Position numbers and translations under genes: made by a program
Shown: in pieces, positions 51,777 through 61,084 of the stretch
Position numbering within the stretch: the first letter of the stretch is position 1
Layout of the letters: every line of letters starts with the position of its first letter
DNA from: Sandaracinaceae bacterium
Lineage (GTDB): Bacteria; Myxococcota_A; Polyangia; Polyangiales; Houyiibacteriaceae
Direction: 5' to 3'
Assembly (NCBI GenBank): GCA_020633055.1
Contig: JACKEJ010000004.1
Coordinates: 868,001 to 932,000 of the forward strand
Length of the DNA stretch: 64,000 nt
The notes under the pieces: model-generated
What the model was told of the DNA's origin: nothing
The model's database searches: none
Seen by the model: the letters and a program-made list of their open reading frames with translations, nothing else

Positions 51777-53773
51777 CGCGGGCGCGGGCTACGCTCCTCG
51801 CCGCCGGGAGCTGCCTCGCGTGGGCGTGCAGCGTCCCGCTGGACGCGAACCCGGCCTTCCGTGGGTGCGAGGCCGACGCTGACTGCGACGAGGGCGCCGA
51901 GGTCTGCCACCGAGGCTTCTGTGTCGCGGCAGCATGCGAACCGGAAGACATGCTCGACTGCTACACGGGCGCGACGCCAGACGGTGGCACGCCAATCATC
52001 CGGGGGGTGTGCCGTGTTGGGCAGCGCAGCTGCGTGGACGGCCTGTTCGGGCCGTGTCGGGGCCAGGTGCTGCCCGGCATCGAGGTGTGCAACGGGCTGA
52101 ACGACGACTGCGACGAGGACATCGACGAGCAGCCGGAGGCCAGCTGCGAGACGGGCCAGCAGGGGCAGTGCAACCAGGGCCAGCCCGCCTGCGCGGGGGC
52201 CGAGATCGTGTGTCGCCGCGTGCAGGATCCGCGCTCCGAGGTGTGCGACGACCTGGACAACGACTGCGACGGGGACATCGACGAGCAGGCGGACATGGCC
52301 TGTTTCCCTGCCGGCACGAATGGTTGCACCGAGCAGCCGGCCGGGTCGGGCAAGTTCGTGTGCCAGGGCGTGTGCAGGGCGGGCGTCTCCGCGTGCACGT
52401 CGGGCGTCAGCCAGGAGTGCGCTGGCGCCGTGATGGCGCAGACGGGCGACGGCTGCACCCTGATGGGTCAGGTGGCGCTGGACGACGACTGCGACGGTCA
52501 GGTGGACGAGGACTGCTCGGCGTGCGGCGTCGCGGGCAGCACCCAGGGATGCTACGGCGGCCCCGTGGGCACCATGGACGTCGGTGCCTGCGCCGCTGGG
52601 GCGCAGACTTGCCTGGGGGACGGACGCTGGACGGCATGCGACGCGGTCACCCCCGAGGCGGAGTCCTGCGCCAACCTGTCGACCGGGGACGACGCCGCGG
52701 CCGACAACGACTGCAACGGCGTGACGGACGACATCGAGGGGCGTGGCGAACCTTGCGTCGGCGCAGCACAGGGGCGCTGCGCCTTGGGCGCACGGGACTG
52801 CCAGTCCGACGCGCTCACCTGCGTGTCCCCGCCGGCCATCGCCGAGCTGTGCAACGGCGTGGACGACGACTGCGACGGCGTGGTCGACAACGGCTTCGAC
52901 CTGCTGGGAGACGAGGCGAATTGTGGCGCGTGCGGGCGTCCGTGCGCCGAGGGGCTCGCGTGCTGCAACGGCAGCTGCGTGAACACGCAGAGCGACGGCG
53001 CCAACTGCGGCACCTGCGGCAGCGCCGCCGGCGAGGGGCTCGCGTGCTGCAGCGGCAGCAGCCGCGACACCAGCAGCGACCCCCAACACTGCGGTGCGTG
53101 CGGGCGAGCCTGTGGAGCGGGTCGCAGCTGCTGCGATGGGGTGTGCGTCGACACGTCCCGCGACGCGGCTCACTGCGGCAGCTGCACGCAGGCGTGCGAG
53201 GCAGGACAGACCTGCTGCCAGTCTGGCTGTCGCGCACCCGCCTCCAGCTTCTGTCAGGGCTGCGCACAGGACTGCGTGTCCATGGACCGGGAGTGCTGCA
53301 TGGGGGCGTGTGTCGACACCGACACGGACCCGTCCAGCTGCGGGAGCTGCGGCAACAGCTGCGACCCCGGCGAGCTGTGTTGTGATGGCGGCTGTGTCCC
53401 GGACGACACGGCCAACTGTGGCACCTGCGGCAACAGCTGCGCGCCGGGCTCGCTGTGCTGTGGGGGCCAGTGCACCCCGCAGGGCGCGGCCAACTGCGGC
53501 ACCTGCGGCAACGTATGTGGCTCGGGCCAGGCGTGCTGCGGCGGGAGCTGCGTCGGGACCCAGACCAACGACGCCGCATGCGGACGCTGCGACAACCCAT
53601 GCGGCAACGGCCAGACCTGCTCGGGCGGCGTGTGCTGTGGGCCCGGCCTCACGGGCTGCGGCGGCAGCTGCGTCGACACCAAGACGAACGAGGACCACTG
53701 CGGGGCCTGCAACGACGTGTGCAGCGGCACCTGCATCAACGGCAGCTGCTGCATCCTGGTGTTCTGCTCATGA
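51773..53773 (+). CDS. Cys-rich lipoprotein with MopE-type metal-binding and tandem Cys repeats
   Basis: The GTG at 51773 starts a lipoprotein-like signal (AAGSCLAWAC). The N-terminal half carries at least four MopE-like Asp/Cys motifs such as EVCDDLDNDCDGDIDEQ and ELCNGVDDDCDGVVDNG, predicted to bind Ca or Cu. The C-terminal third is at least seven tandem units near 30 residues with CGxCGxxCxxGxxCCxGxCVxT spacing, likely many disulfides. It is 666 residues and would be exported to the surface. Its stop overlaps the kinase ATG (ATGA), so it is a probable sensor or partner of the kinase (inference). Confidence 0.85.
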   Translation: MTRARATLLAAGSCLAWACSVPLDANPAFRGCEADADCDEGAEVCHRGFCVAAACEPEDMLDCYTGATPDGGTPIIRGVCRVGQRSCVDGLFGPCRGQVLPGIEVCNGLNDDCDEDIDEQPEASCETGQQGQCNQGQPACAGAEIVCRRVQDPRSEVCDDLDNDCDGDIDEQADMACFPAGTNGCTEQPAGSGKFVCQGVCRAGVSACTSGVSQECAGAVMAQTGDGCTLMGQVALDDDCDGQVDEDCSACGVAGSTQGCYGGPVGTMDVGACAAGAQTCLGDGRWTACDAVTPEAESCANLSTGDDAAADNDCNGVTDDIEGRGEPCVGAAQGRCALGARDCQSDALTCVSPPAIAELCNGVDDDCDGVVDNGFDLLGDEANCGACGRPCAEGLACCNGSCVNTQSDGANCGTCGSAAGEGLACCSGSSRDTSSDPQHCGACGRACGAGRSCCDGVCVDTSRDAAHCGSCTQACEAGQTCCQSGCRAPASSFCQGCAQDCVSMDRECCMGACVDTDTDPSSCGSCGNSCDPGELCCDGGCVPDDTANCGTCGNSCAPGSLCCGGQCTPQGAANCGTCGNVCGSGQACCGGSCVGTQTNDAACGRCDNPCGNGQTCSGGVCCGPGLTGCGGSCVDTKTNEDHCGACNDVCSGTCINGSCCILVFCS

Positions 53774-55728
53774 GTACCAACCGCGAACCCAGCCGCTCCG
53801 GCGAGCAAGAAGACCCGCTCATCGGCATGACCCTGGCCAACCGCTACCGCATCCTGCGGCGCCTCGGCGAGGGAGGCATGGGCGTGGTGTACAGCGCGCG
53901 CCACGACGCGATGAACCGCGACGTCGCCGTGAAGGTCATGCTCCCGCAGACGGCGGCGGACCAGGTCGAGGTGCAGCGCTTCTTGGGGGAGGCGCGCATC
54001 GCGGGCGGGCTCGGCCACCCGAACATCGTCGAGGTCTTCGACTTGGGTGAGCTGGGCGACGGGCGACCGTTCTTGGTGATGCCCCAGCTGCACGGCGTAG
54101 GCTTGGACGCGCTGCTGACGGACCACAGGCGCATGCAGCCCACGCACGTGGCGACGATGGCGCGCGGCGTCGCGGGCGCGCTCGACGTGCTGCACGCGCA
54201 GCGCATCGTGCACCGGGACCTCAAGCCGCAGAACCTGTTCCTGTGCCGCCAGGCCGACGGCACCAGCGTGGTGAAGCTGCTGGACTTCGGGCTGGCGACG
54301 CTCCTCGGCGAGCGGGACGTGCGGCTCACGCGCACCAACATGATCGTGGGCACACCGCAGTACCTCGCGCCGGAAGCGGGCGATGGCCGCATGCTGGACG
54401 CGCGAGGCGACGTCTACGCGCTCGCCTGCATCGTGTACCAGGCGCTGACGGGGCACCTGCCGTTCGAGGGCAGCACGGCGGGCGAGATCATGCGTCGCAA
54501 GATGGCGCTGGACCCACCCCCGCTGTGCGCGCACGGAGACGCCTACACCACAGCCATGGAGGAGGCCATGGCCCGCGGGCTGCACTACGATCCCGACAGC
54601 CGCTACCAATCCGCGGGAGCGTTTGCGGACGACATCGTGGCGGCGGTCACCGAACAGTTCGGACCCGTGCCCCGGTCCATCCCCATCGATCAGACGGGCA
54701 CCCCACGCCTCGGACCGCCCACTACGTCGGACCAGAAGACCACCTCCATGGGCAACGCGCAGCGCCATGACCTGCTGCGAGTGTTCCACCCGGAGCCCAC
54801 CACGCGCACGCCGGTGGACACGCGTGTCTCGCGTGATGGCAAGACGTCGTCCTTCCGCCGCGGCGTGGAGCGCAGGGTGCCGCGGGTGTCGCCGGGCCCG
54901 TCGCTGCCCGACACGCCCGGCGCACGGGACTCGGACGCCAGCCCGGAGGTGCTTCACAAGGCCCCCGAACGGAGGCCCTGGGTCGCGTTCGCGCTCATGG
55001 CGGTCGCCGCGCTGGGGGGCGGGGTCATGTTGACGTGGCGGCCCGGCGAGGACCGCGCCGACGCTGCGGCTGAGTTGCCAGCGTCGCCCGCACAGCCGAG
55101 CACCGCCCCGACCGTGTCTCCCATCCGTGACGACGGACGCGACGACGTGCAGGGCCCCGCGCTCGGGACCCGCGCGGTCGTCGGCGCGGCGGAGCGCAGC
55201 CACGAGGATGGGGTCGGCGAGCCACGCGAGGAAGGCGCGACGGGCAGCGCCCTCCAGGTGGCGACGTCGCCCGCGAGTCCCGACGAGCACAGGGTCGCCG
55301 CCCTGGGCGCGGGGGCACCTCCCACCTTCCAGGGCGCGCCTCGGGTTGGGCCCCGCGCGGCCGCAGCGCGAACGGAACCCGCCGAAGCCGCGACTAGCGC
55401 CCCGAGCACCACCGCTCAGACCCTCGAGCCGACGGGCCAGGCGGCCAGCGGGGCGGAACCCGTGCCCACGGACCGCGAGCGTGCCGCCGCTCTCGTGTCC
55501 GAGGGAACGCGCCTGCTGGTCGGCGGGCACCTACCTGCGGCCGTCGAGAAGTTCCGCGAAGCGACGCACGCGAACCCGGGCAACGGCGCCGCCTGGCGTG
55601 GGCTGGGGTTGGGCTACCAGCACATGGGGCGCAACCCCGAGGCGCGCCGCGCGTTCGAGCGCTACCTGCGCCTGGCCCCCAACGCGAGCGACGCCGACAA
55701 CATCCGCGCGCGCCTCACCCGGCTCTGA
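53770..55728 (+). CDS. transmembrane Ser/Thr protein kinase with C-terminal TPRs
   Basis: A 652-residue Hanks-type kinase. The glycine loop GEGGMG is at 33-38, Lys55, catalytic HRDLKPQN with Asp150, DFG Asp172, and APE-like YLAPEAGDG, all intact. A proline-rich juxtamembrane region leads to one helix near 400-420 (PWVAFALMAVAALGGGVM), then an Ala/Pro-rich linker and TPR repeats at the end (AAVEKFREATHANPGN, GRNPEARRAFERYLRLAP). The kinase faces the cytoplasm and the TPRs the periplasm. Coupled by 4-nt overlap to the Cys-rich gene. Confidence 0.93.
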   Translation: MSTNREPSRSGEQEDPLIGMTLANRYRILRRLGEGGMGVVYSARHDAMNRDVAVKVMLPQTAADQVEVQRFLGEARIAGGLGHPNIVEVFDLGELGDGRPFLVMPQLHGVGLDALLTDHRRMQPTHVATMARGVAGALDVLHAQRIVHRDLKPQNLFLCRQADGTSVVKLLDFGLATLLGERDVRLTRTNMIVGTPQYLAPEAGDGRMLDARGDVYALACIVYQALTGHLPFEGSTAGEIMRRKMALDPPPLCAHGDAYTTAMEEAMARGLHYDPDSRYQSAGAFADDIVAAVTEQFGPVPRSIPIDQTGTPRLGPPTTSDQKTTSMGNAQRHDLLRVFHPEPTTRTPVDTRVSRDGKTSSFRRGVERRVPRVSPGPSLPDTPGARDSDASPEVLHKAPERRPWVAFALMAVAALGGGVMLTWRPGEDRADAAAELPASPAQPSTAPTVSPIRDDGRDDVQGPALGTRAVVGAAERSHEDGVGEPREEGATGSALQVATSPASPDEHRVAALGAGAPPTFQGAPRVGPRAAAARTEPAEAATSAPSTTAQTLEPTGQAASGAEPVPTDRERAAALVSEGTRLLVGGHLPAAVEKFREATHANPGNGAAWRGLGLGYQHMGRNPEARRAFERYLRLAPNASDADNIRARLTRL

Positions 55729-55744
55729 GCAGCACCGAGCGTCG

Positions 55745-55803
55745 TCAGCGCGCCCGCATGTCGGGCGCCCCCGTCATCGCCAGGTGACGCACCCAGCGCG
55801 TCG
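55745..55803 (-). pseudogene. remnant C-terminal tail of a second short-chain dehydrogenase
   Basis: The minus-strand sequence just after the SDR gene encodes WVRHLAMTGAPDMRAR followed by a stop, aligning 9 of 16 with the real SDR tail WARSLVITGAPDLSAG and its stop. The repeat spacing is 59 bp, so it is not in the same frame. It looks like the scar of a decayed tandem paralogue. Confidence 0.7.
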
Positions 55804-56676
55804 TCAGCCAGCAGAGAGATCGGGCGCCCCCGTGATCACCAGGCTGCGTGCCCAGAGCGCCGCCGCCAGCGCGTCGTCCTGCGCCAACGCGCTGGGCTGC
55901 GCCTCGCGGCACTCGTCGTAGTACCGCCCGCTCACGCCCGTCAGCTCCGGCGCGGTCGCGCAGTACAGCGTGGTGGCAGCGCCCTGCTCCACGGTGATCA
56001 TGAAGCGCTTGGCGATGGCGTCGAACGGCCACGGGATCTTGCGCCAGATGTCGGTCGCCACGACACCCGGGTGCAGCGCGTAGGTGGTCACGCCCGTGCC
56101 CGCGAGGCGCTGCGACAGCGTACGGCTGAAGAGCACGTTGCCGAGCTTGCTGACAGCGTAGGCGCCCATACCGGTGAGTGAGCGCGCGGGCTGCTGCAGC
56201 TGCTCGAAGGGGATGCCCTTGGCCCGCAGATGCACCTTGCTCGCCACCGTGACGATGCGCGCCGGCGCCGAGGCCACGATGCGCTCGGCCAACAGCAGGG
56301 TGAAAAGGAACGTGCCCAGGTGGTTCACCGCGAACATCAGCTCGTAGCCCTCGGGCGACACCTCGCGCACCCCGGCCAGACCGGCGTTGTTGACCAGGAG
56401 GTGGATGGGCAGGTCGCGCGCGAGCAGCGCCTGCGCGCTCTCCCGAATGGCGTCGAACCGCGCGAGGTCGAGCGCCAGGAACTCGACCTGGGTGTTGCCC
56501 GTCTCGGCGACGATGGCGTCGATGACCGGCTGCGTCTTGGCCTGGCTGCGGCACGCCAGGATCACGTGCGCGCCACGCCGCGCCAGCTCGAGCGCCGTCA
56601 CGCGACCGATGCCGGTGTTGGCGCCGGTCACCACGCACACCCGCCCGCTCATGTCGGGCAAGTCGAACGCGGCCAC
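55804..56676 (-). CDS. short-chain dehydrogenase/reductase
   Basis: A 290-residue SDR. The NAD(P) motif is TGANTGIG (17-24), NNAG is at 96-99, and the catalytic Ser146 and Tyr173-x3-Lys177 are in VASKVH and YAVSK. It resembles retinol-dehydrogenase/WW-domain-oxidoreductase-like SDRs. The substrate is unknown. It converges on the kinase operon and is 2 bp downstream of the rhodanese stop, so it is probably cotranscribed with it. Confidence 0.92.
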   Translation of the reverse strand: MAAFDLPDMSGRVCVVTGANTGIGRVTALELARRGAHVILACRSQAKTQPVIDAIVAETGNTQVEFLALDLARFDAIRESAQALLARDLPIHLLVNNAGLAGVREVSPEGYELMFAVNHLGTFLFTLLLAERIVASAPARIVTVASKVHLRAKGIPFEQLQQPARSLTGMGAYAVSKLGNVLFSRTLSQRLAGTGVTTYALHPGVVATDIWRKIPWPFDAIAKRFMITVEQGAATTLYCATAPELTGVSGRYYDECREAQPSALAQDDALAAALWARSLVITGAPDLSAG

Positions 56677-56678
56677 GC

Positions 56679-57179
56679 TCAGCCCGCAGCCGCTTCGTCG
56701 CTCGGCGCTTCCTCGGCGCCCTCGCCCGCCTCGGGCTCAGCCGCGCGGTTGGCGACCGGCTTGCCGGCCTCGACCCAGCCCCGGATGCCCGGGCGCATGA
56801 CCGCCACCTCGCGACCGGCCTCGCGTGCGCGGGTGGCGGCGTTGTCGGAGGCGGTGCACTGCGTGCTACCGCAGTAGAACACCAGCAGCCCATCGGCCGG
56901 CAGCTCGCTCATGGCGTACTCGCTGGAGGAGGTGAGGAGGACCGCGTTGGGCACGGTGCCCATGGAGTCGCGGGTCTCTTGATGGTTGGCGTCCACCGGG
57001 CGGGCGCCACCCGACTCGAAGAGCGCGGCAGCTGCGGCCACGTCCAGCTCGCGGATGGGCGCGGCCTCGGCGGCGGCGCTGGTGCTCTCGGGAGCGGTGG
57101 CTTCCTCGCCACCGCAGGCGAGGCCCAGCAGCGCGAAGACGACGGTGAGGAGGGAGAGGCGGGTGCGGAGGAGCTTCAT
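56679..57179 (-). CDS. rhodanese-like lipoprotein
   Basis: A 166-residue lipoprotein (lipobox LGLAC, Cys22) with a short linker and a rhodanese domain (IRELDVAAAAALFESGGARPVDANHQETRD... VPNAVLL). The active-site loop is FYCGSTQC (Cys103 and Cys108). It would handle sulfur or a thiol in the periplasm. The ATG at 57179 is chosen over an in-frame upstream Met because the signal peptide starts here. An acidic tail (EPEAGEGAEEAPSDEAAAG) ends it. Confidence 0.87.
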   Translation of the reverse strand: MKLLRTRLSLLTVVFALLGLACGGEEATAPESTSAAAEAAPIRELDVAAAAALFESGGARPVDANHQETRDSMGTVPNAVLLTSSSEYAMSELPADGLLVFYCGSTQCTASDNAATRAREAGREVAVMRPGIRGWVEAGKPVANRAAEPEAGEGAEEAPSDEAAAG

Positions 57180-57268
57180 GGTGCCGAACACGATGCAAGA
57201 CCGGAGCGGGGCGCGCAATAGTCGCGGCACACATCGCATCCGGCGTTGGATTCTGGTATCCCCCCTGT
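57180..57268. promoter_or_regulatory. divergent spacer between rhodanese and peptidase genes
   Basis: 89 bp separates divergent starts, so promoters of both genes must lie here. No exact boxes are evident. Confidence 0.3.
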
Positions 57269-58390
57269 ATGTGGACGGCGGCGCGGGCGGCGCTCTCGAC
57301 GGTGATCGCGATCGGTGCGTGGACGCTGACGTCGGCGGCGGCCGCGCAGACCATGAGCCAGGTGGCCAGCGGCCAGAGCTCTTGCACCACCGCAGGCGGT
57401 GAGGGTCTGTCGACGCAGCTGGTGGACGTGCAGCGCTGCCTGCACCCGGGGCAGTTCGTGTCGTTCGCCAACGCCAACATCACGCCCACCAGCGCGCGCG
57501 TGCACCTGGTGGCGCAGGCCAGCGCCCGAGACGCGCTGCAGGTCGCGGCCGCCAGCGTGCCCCTGCAGATCAACTCGGGCTTCCGGCCCCTCTCCGATCA
57601 GTACCTGCTGTGGGCCTCGGGGAACTGCGCCGTGGTGGCCGCGCCGGGCAGCAGCAACCACCAGAGCGGGCGTGCCGTGGACGTGGACAACACGGTGGAG
57701 GCCCGCACGGCCCTGACCGACGCGGGCTGCGTGTGGCTCGGCGCGAGCGACGCCGTGCACTACGACTGCCCGGGCATGGACCTGCGCGCCGACGCTGTGC
57801 GGGCGTTCCAGCGGCTGTGGAACATCAATCACCCGGAGATGCCGCTGGCGGAGGACGGCGACTGGGGCCCCATGACGCTCGCCGCGATGCAGGCGTCGCC
57901 TGCGGCCGGGTTCGCGCTGGGCGGGCTGACCACCTGCGGCCCGTGTGCGGCGGGGGCGGACCCCAACGCGTGTGGGACGTGCGGCCCTGTCCCCGTCGAG
58001 GTGTGCGACGGGAACGACAACGACTGCGACGGAACCACGGACGAGGGCTGCGGGACGAGCGACCCCGACGCGGGCGTCAGCGCCGATGGGGGAACGGAGC
58101 CGGACGCGGGCGTGGTCGACGGGGGCACGCTGGACGCCGAGACCGACATGGACCTGGGCGCCGCGGACGCGTTCATGACGGTCCCGGATGGCGGCGTCGG
58201 GCTCGACTTCGACGCCGGCCGGCCACACAGCGGCTGCAGCGTCCTGGTGGGGCGAGCGCGACCTGGCATTCAGGATGGCACCGAGGGCACGCGGCCCTTC
58301 GGGGGTCACGTCCTGCTCGCGCTGCTGGGCTGCGCCTTGCGGGCCCGGATGTTGCGCCGCCGCCCTGGACCCACAACCATGGGCGCATGA
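57269..58390 (+). CDS. LAS-type (VanY/M15-like) peptidoglycan peptidase with MopE-like motif
   Basis: A 373-residue protein with a signal peptide (WTLTSAAAAQ). The zinc LAS motif is His131-x2-Gly-x-Ala-x-Asp138 (NHQSGRAVDVDN) with a late His164 (VHYD), as in D-Ala-D-Ala carboxypeptidases. A peptidoglycan-binding-like segment follows (VRAFQRLWNINHP...DGDWGPMT), then a MopE-like motif (EVCDGNDNDCDGTTDEGC), an Asp/Gly linker and a C-terminal Cys-hydrophobic-Arg tail. Likely exported and surface-sorted. The stop overlaps the next start (ATGA). Confidence 0.85.
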   Translation: MWTAARAALSTVIAIGAWTLTSAAAAQTMSQVASGQSSCTTAGGEGLSTQLVDVQRCLHPGQFVSFANANITPTSARVHLVAQASARDALQVAAASVPLQINSGFRPLSDQYLLWASGNCAVVAAPGSSNHQSGRAVDVDNTVEARTALTDAGCVWLGASDAVHYDCPGMDLRADAVRAFQRLWNINHPEMPLAEDGDWGPMTLAAMQASPAAGFALGGLTTCGPCAAGADPNACGTCGPVPVEVCDGNDNDCDGTTDEGCGTSDPDAGVSADGGTEPDAGVVDGGTLDAETDMDLGAADAFMTVPDGGVGLDFDAGRPHSGCSVLVGRARPGIQDGTEGTRPFGGHVLLALLGCALRARMLRRRPGPTTMGA

Positions 58391-59655
58391 AGCGGTCACT
58401 CTCGATCTTGCTGCTGTTGGGCGCCCTTGGGTGTGACGCGAGCGGGGCCCCCACGCCCACAGGGCAGCAAGCGGCGGTGGTGTACGACACCGATGACCGT
58501 CAGGACGTGTACGCCCACCCTTCCGTTGCACTGCGCGGCGTGGCGCACGACGCCATCGTTGCGCTCATGCGCCCCAGCCGCCTCAACGAAGAGCTAGACG
58601 GAAGCTTTACCCTCAAACCGACGCTCACGCTGGGCGAGTCCTACGACCTGTGCGCGGACCAGCGCTTCGTGGATCAGCCCACCCCCGCCTTCTGCTCGGG
58701 CACGCTGATCGCCCCCGACATCGTGGTGACGGCCGGCCACTGCGTCACGACCCAGAGCCAGTGCCTCAACACGCGGCTGGTGTTCGACTATCTGTACACG
58801 GCCGCGGACCAGCTCAGTCCGCTCGAGGCCGACGACGTGTACAGCTGCGTGGAGCTGCTGGCGCAACAGGACGGCGTGATGGACTACGCGTACCTGCGCC
58901 TGGACCGCGCCGTGGTGGGTCATGCGCCGGCGACCCTGGCGGATGGCCTCGGGACCAGCTGCCGCAACGTCGTCGACGAGCAGCCCGTGGCCGTGCTGGG
59001 CTTCGGGTCCGGCCTCCCGCTCAAGATCGATACGGGAGGGATAGTCACCAACCCATCCACGCGCGGTAGCTACTTCTTCAACACGTCGCTCGACACCTTC
59101 GGCGGGAACAGCGGCTCGGGCGTGTTCAACGCAGACCACAAGCTGGTGGGCGTGCTGTCGCGTGGGGCAATCGACTACCGGCAGCGGGCCGACGCGGGCT
59201 GCAGCGAGGTCAACGTGCTACCCGAACGCTTCGGCGCCGAGGAGGTCGGCCACGTCCTGCCCACGCTGGTGAGCTACTGCGAGACCGCGACCGCGCCCGA
59301 CACCACGCTTTGCGCGCACGCTGACGCGAACTGCGGGGCCACCCCGAACGACGCAGGTGTGGACGGGGGCCCATCCAATGACGGGGGCCTCGACGGCGGG
59401 GGCCTCGACGACGGGGGCCTCGACGGCGGGGGCCTCGACGGCGGAGTGGACCCCGCGGACATGGGCATCACGGGTGATTCCGCCGCAGCCGACATGGGCT
59501 CCGGGACACGCAAGCGTGGGTGCCACGTCCTCCCGGGCGACGGCTCGGGCGCAGCCGACGGCCTGTGGCTGGTGCTCGGCACGGTGCTCCTGCGACGTCG
59601 ACGAGGAGCCCACGAGCGTGGCCAGCGCGAGACGCGGCCCAAGGGGCACGCGTGA
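58387..59655 (+). CDS. trypsin-like serine protease lipoprotein (paralogue 1)
   Basis: A 422-residue lipoprotein (lipobox LGALGC, Cys16) with a trypsin-type fold: His118 in VTAGHC, Asp166 in DYAYLRLD, Ser242 in GGNSGSGVF. Asp/Gly-rich repeats follow (four 15-bp units at 59386-59445 encoding GLDGG), then a Cys-plus-hydrophobic-plus-Arg tail. It probably cuts proteins outside the cell. Its paralogue is at 61085. Coupled to both neighbours by 4-nt overlaps. Confidence 0.9.
   Translation: MKRSLSILLLLGALGCDASGAPTPTGQQAAVVYDTDDRQDVYAHPSVALRGVAHDAIVALMRPSRLNEELDGSFTLKPTLTLGESYDLCADQRFVDQPTPAFCSGTLIAPDIVVTAGHCVTTQSQCLNTRLVFDYLYTAADQLSPLEADDVYSCVELLAQQDGVMDYAYLRLDRAVVGHAPATLADGLGTSCRNVVDEQPVAVLGFGSGLPLKIDTGGIVTNPSTRGSYFFNTSLDTFGGNSGSGVFNADHKLVGVLSRGAIDYRQRADAGCSEVNVLPERFGAEEVGHVLPTLVSYCETATAPDTTLCAHADANCGATPNDAGVDGGPSNDGGLDGGGLDDGGLDGGGLDGGVDPADMGITGDSAAADMGSGTRKRGCHVLPGDGSGAADGLWLVLGTVLLRRRRGAHERGQRETRPKGHA
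59386..59445 (+). repeat. 15-bp tandem repeat within the protease linker
   Basis: Four units of GGCCTCGACGGCGGG (one carries GAC for GGC) encode GLDGG. Length variation by replication slippage is expected. Confidence 0.9.
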
Positions 59656-61067
59656 CCTACCGCGTCACGCACCACGCCGTGCGCAACCCCGAGACCGACG
59701 AGCGGCGAGGAACCCGTGTCCCCTGGCGCGCCGCTCACGCACCGACGGCGGCGCGGTTCCGCGCCGTGTGCGTCGTCGCAAGCGCGCTGATCGCCACGCC
59801 GACCGCCGCCCAGACCGAGCAGGCCGAGCCCACCGAGCAAGCCGAGCCCACCGAGCAAGCCGAGCCGGCCGCCCGGACCGAGCAAGCCGAGCCCACCGAG
59901 CAAGCCGAGCCGGCCGCCCGGACCGAGCAAGCCGAGCCCACCGAGCAGGCCGAGCCGACCGAGCAAACCGAGCCGGCGCAGGCGACCCCGAGCCCAGCCC
60001 GCTGGACAGTGGCAGGTGTGGCCGGCGCCGACGCGAACGTCGCGCCCGCGTTCACCGGGCACGGCTTCTTGGCGGTGCAGGCCGCGCGCAGCGAGACGCT
60101 GGGGGGCACGCTGCGGCTGACCTACAACACCGACACGCTGGACGCGACCCTCGAGCGCCTGCCTCTGGCCGACCGACTGGAGCTGACGGTGGGGCTGCGC
60201 GGCGAGGCCCTCATCGCGGGGCTGAACCTCGACTACTTCCAGCGCGGGCGCCGCCTGGGCGACCGCGGCTTCTATGCCAGCTATCTCCAGGGCCATGTGC
60301 GGCTGCAGGGGCACCTGCCCGCGCACAACACGGTGGAGCTCGAGACCCAGGTGCGCCGCTGGTGGTTCCGGCAGATCGGCGACGACAGCGTGGTCCTGCC
60401 CCAGGAGACCTGGCACACGCAGCTGCGCCTCTCCTGGATCTACTGGAACATCCAGGTCCCCGCCGCCGAGTGGGAGGCGCACCGCGTGTTCCAGCGCGTG
60501 GAGGGCTTCGCGTTCCGGGTGGCCGCGGACGTGCTCGTGCGGGGTCGCGCGGGGGCCTTCGGCGCCGAAGTGGCCCCTGGGCAGTTGGACCCCCGCAACG
60601 ACGCCGGGCGCGTGGCGACCACGCTGCGGCTGTGGGCGGCGGCGGGTGTCCGCAGCGGCGCCCTGCGCGTGGCGGGCGAGCTGAACGGCGCCTGGGGCAC
60701 GGGGCACGACGACATCACGCGCGACCGCCTGGGCGGACTGACCCCTTATGTGGTCCGCATCCCCGGCCTGCCGTGGGCCGCGCTGCTCTCGGAGCGCTAC
60801 CTGGTGGGCGAGGGGCGCCTGGCGCTCGGCGTGGGGCGAGACCGACCACACGAGCTGGGCGTGTTGCTGGCCGGGGGTGTCGTGAACGATCCGCGACGCG
60901 ACGGAACGCGCGAGGCGGGGCTGGTGGGCGGGGGCGCCCTGTTCATGGACCTGCGCTTCGGGAACTGGCAGCTGCACGCGCAAGGGGCCATGGCGGCGCC
61001 GGTGGGGTGGCTGCGCGGAGGCCCCTACCTTTCTGGACTGGGGACCGTGGGCGTCCGACTGCGCTGA
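59652..61067 (+). CDS. predicted outer-membrane beta-barrel protein with TEQAEP repeats
   Basis: A 471-residue exported protein (signal segment CVVASALIATPTAAQ). Tandem TEQAEP hexapeptides with two AAR inserts (about residues 55-108) are followed by a region of alternating strands (LRLTYNTDTLDATLERLPLADRLELTVGLRGEAL, WWFRQIGDD, LYLVGEGRLALGVGRDR-type). A terminal aromatic/basic strand end (TVGVRLR) is typical of barrels. The GTG at 59652 overlaps the previous stop. It may be the outer-membrane partner of the proteases on either side (inference). Confidence 0.7.
   Translation: MTYRVTHHAVRNPETDERRGTRVPWRAAHAPTAARFRAVCVVASALIATPTAAQTEQAEPTEQAEPTEQAEPAARTEQAEPTEQAEPAARTEQAEPTEQAEPTEQTEPAQATPSPARWTVAGVAGADANVAPAFTGHGFLAVQAARSETLGGTLRLTYNTDTLDATLERLPLADRLELTVGLRGEALIAGLNLDYFQRGRRLGDRGFYASYLQGHVRLQGHLPAHNTVELETQVRRWWFRQIGDDSVVLPQETWHTQLRLSWIYWNIQVPAAEWEAHRVFQRVEGFAFRVAADVLVRGRAGAFGAEVAPGQLDPRNDAGRVATTLRLWAAAGVRSGALRVAGELNGAWGTGHDDITRDRLGGLTPYVVRIPGLPWAALLSERYLVGEGRLALGVGRDRPHELGVLLAGGVVNDPRRDGTREAGLVGGGALFMDLRFGNWQLHAQGAMAAPVGWLRGGPYLSGLGTVGVRLR
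59814..59975 (+). repeat. 18-bp TEQAEP coding repeat with two 9-bp inserts
   Basis: Eight units of 18 bp (ACCGAGCA(A/G)GCCGAGCC(C/G) type) plus two GCCGCCCGG inserts total 162 bp. Near-identity between units implies recent expansion. Confidence 0.9.
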
Positions 61068-61084
61068 CACTACACTGGGCGTCC

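Noticed and set aside
51524..55530. two long minus-strand frames over the kinase operon
   Set aside because: Shadows of the real plus-strand genes, without domains.
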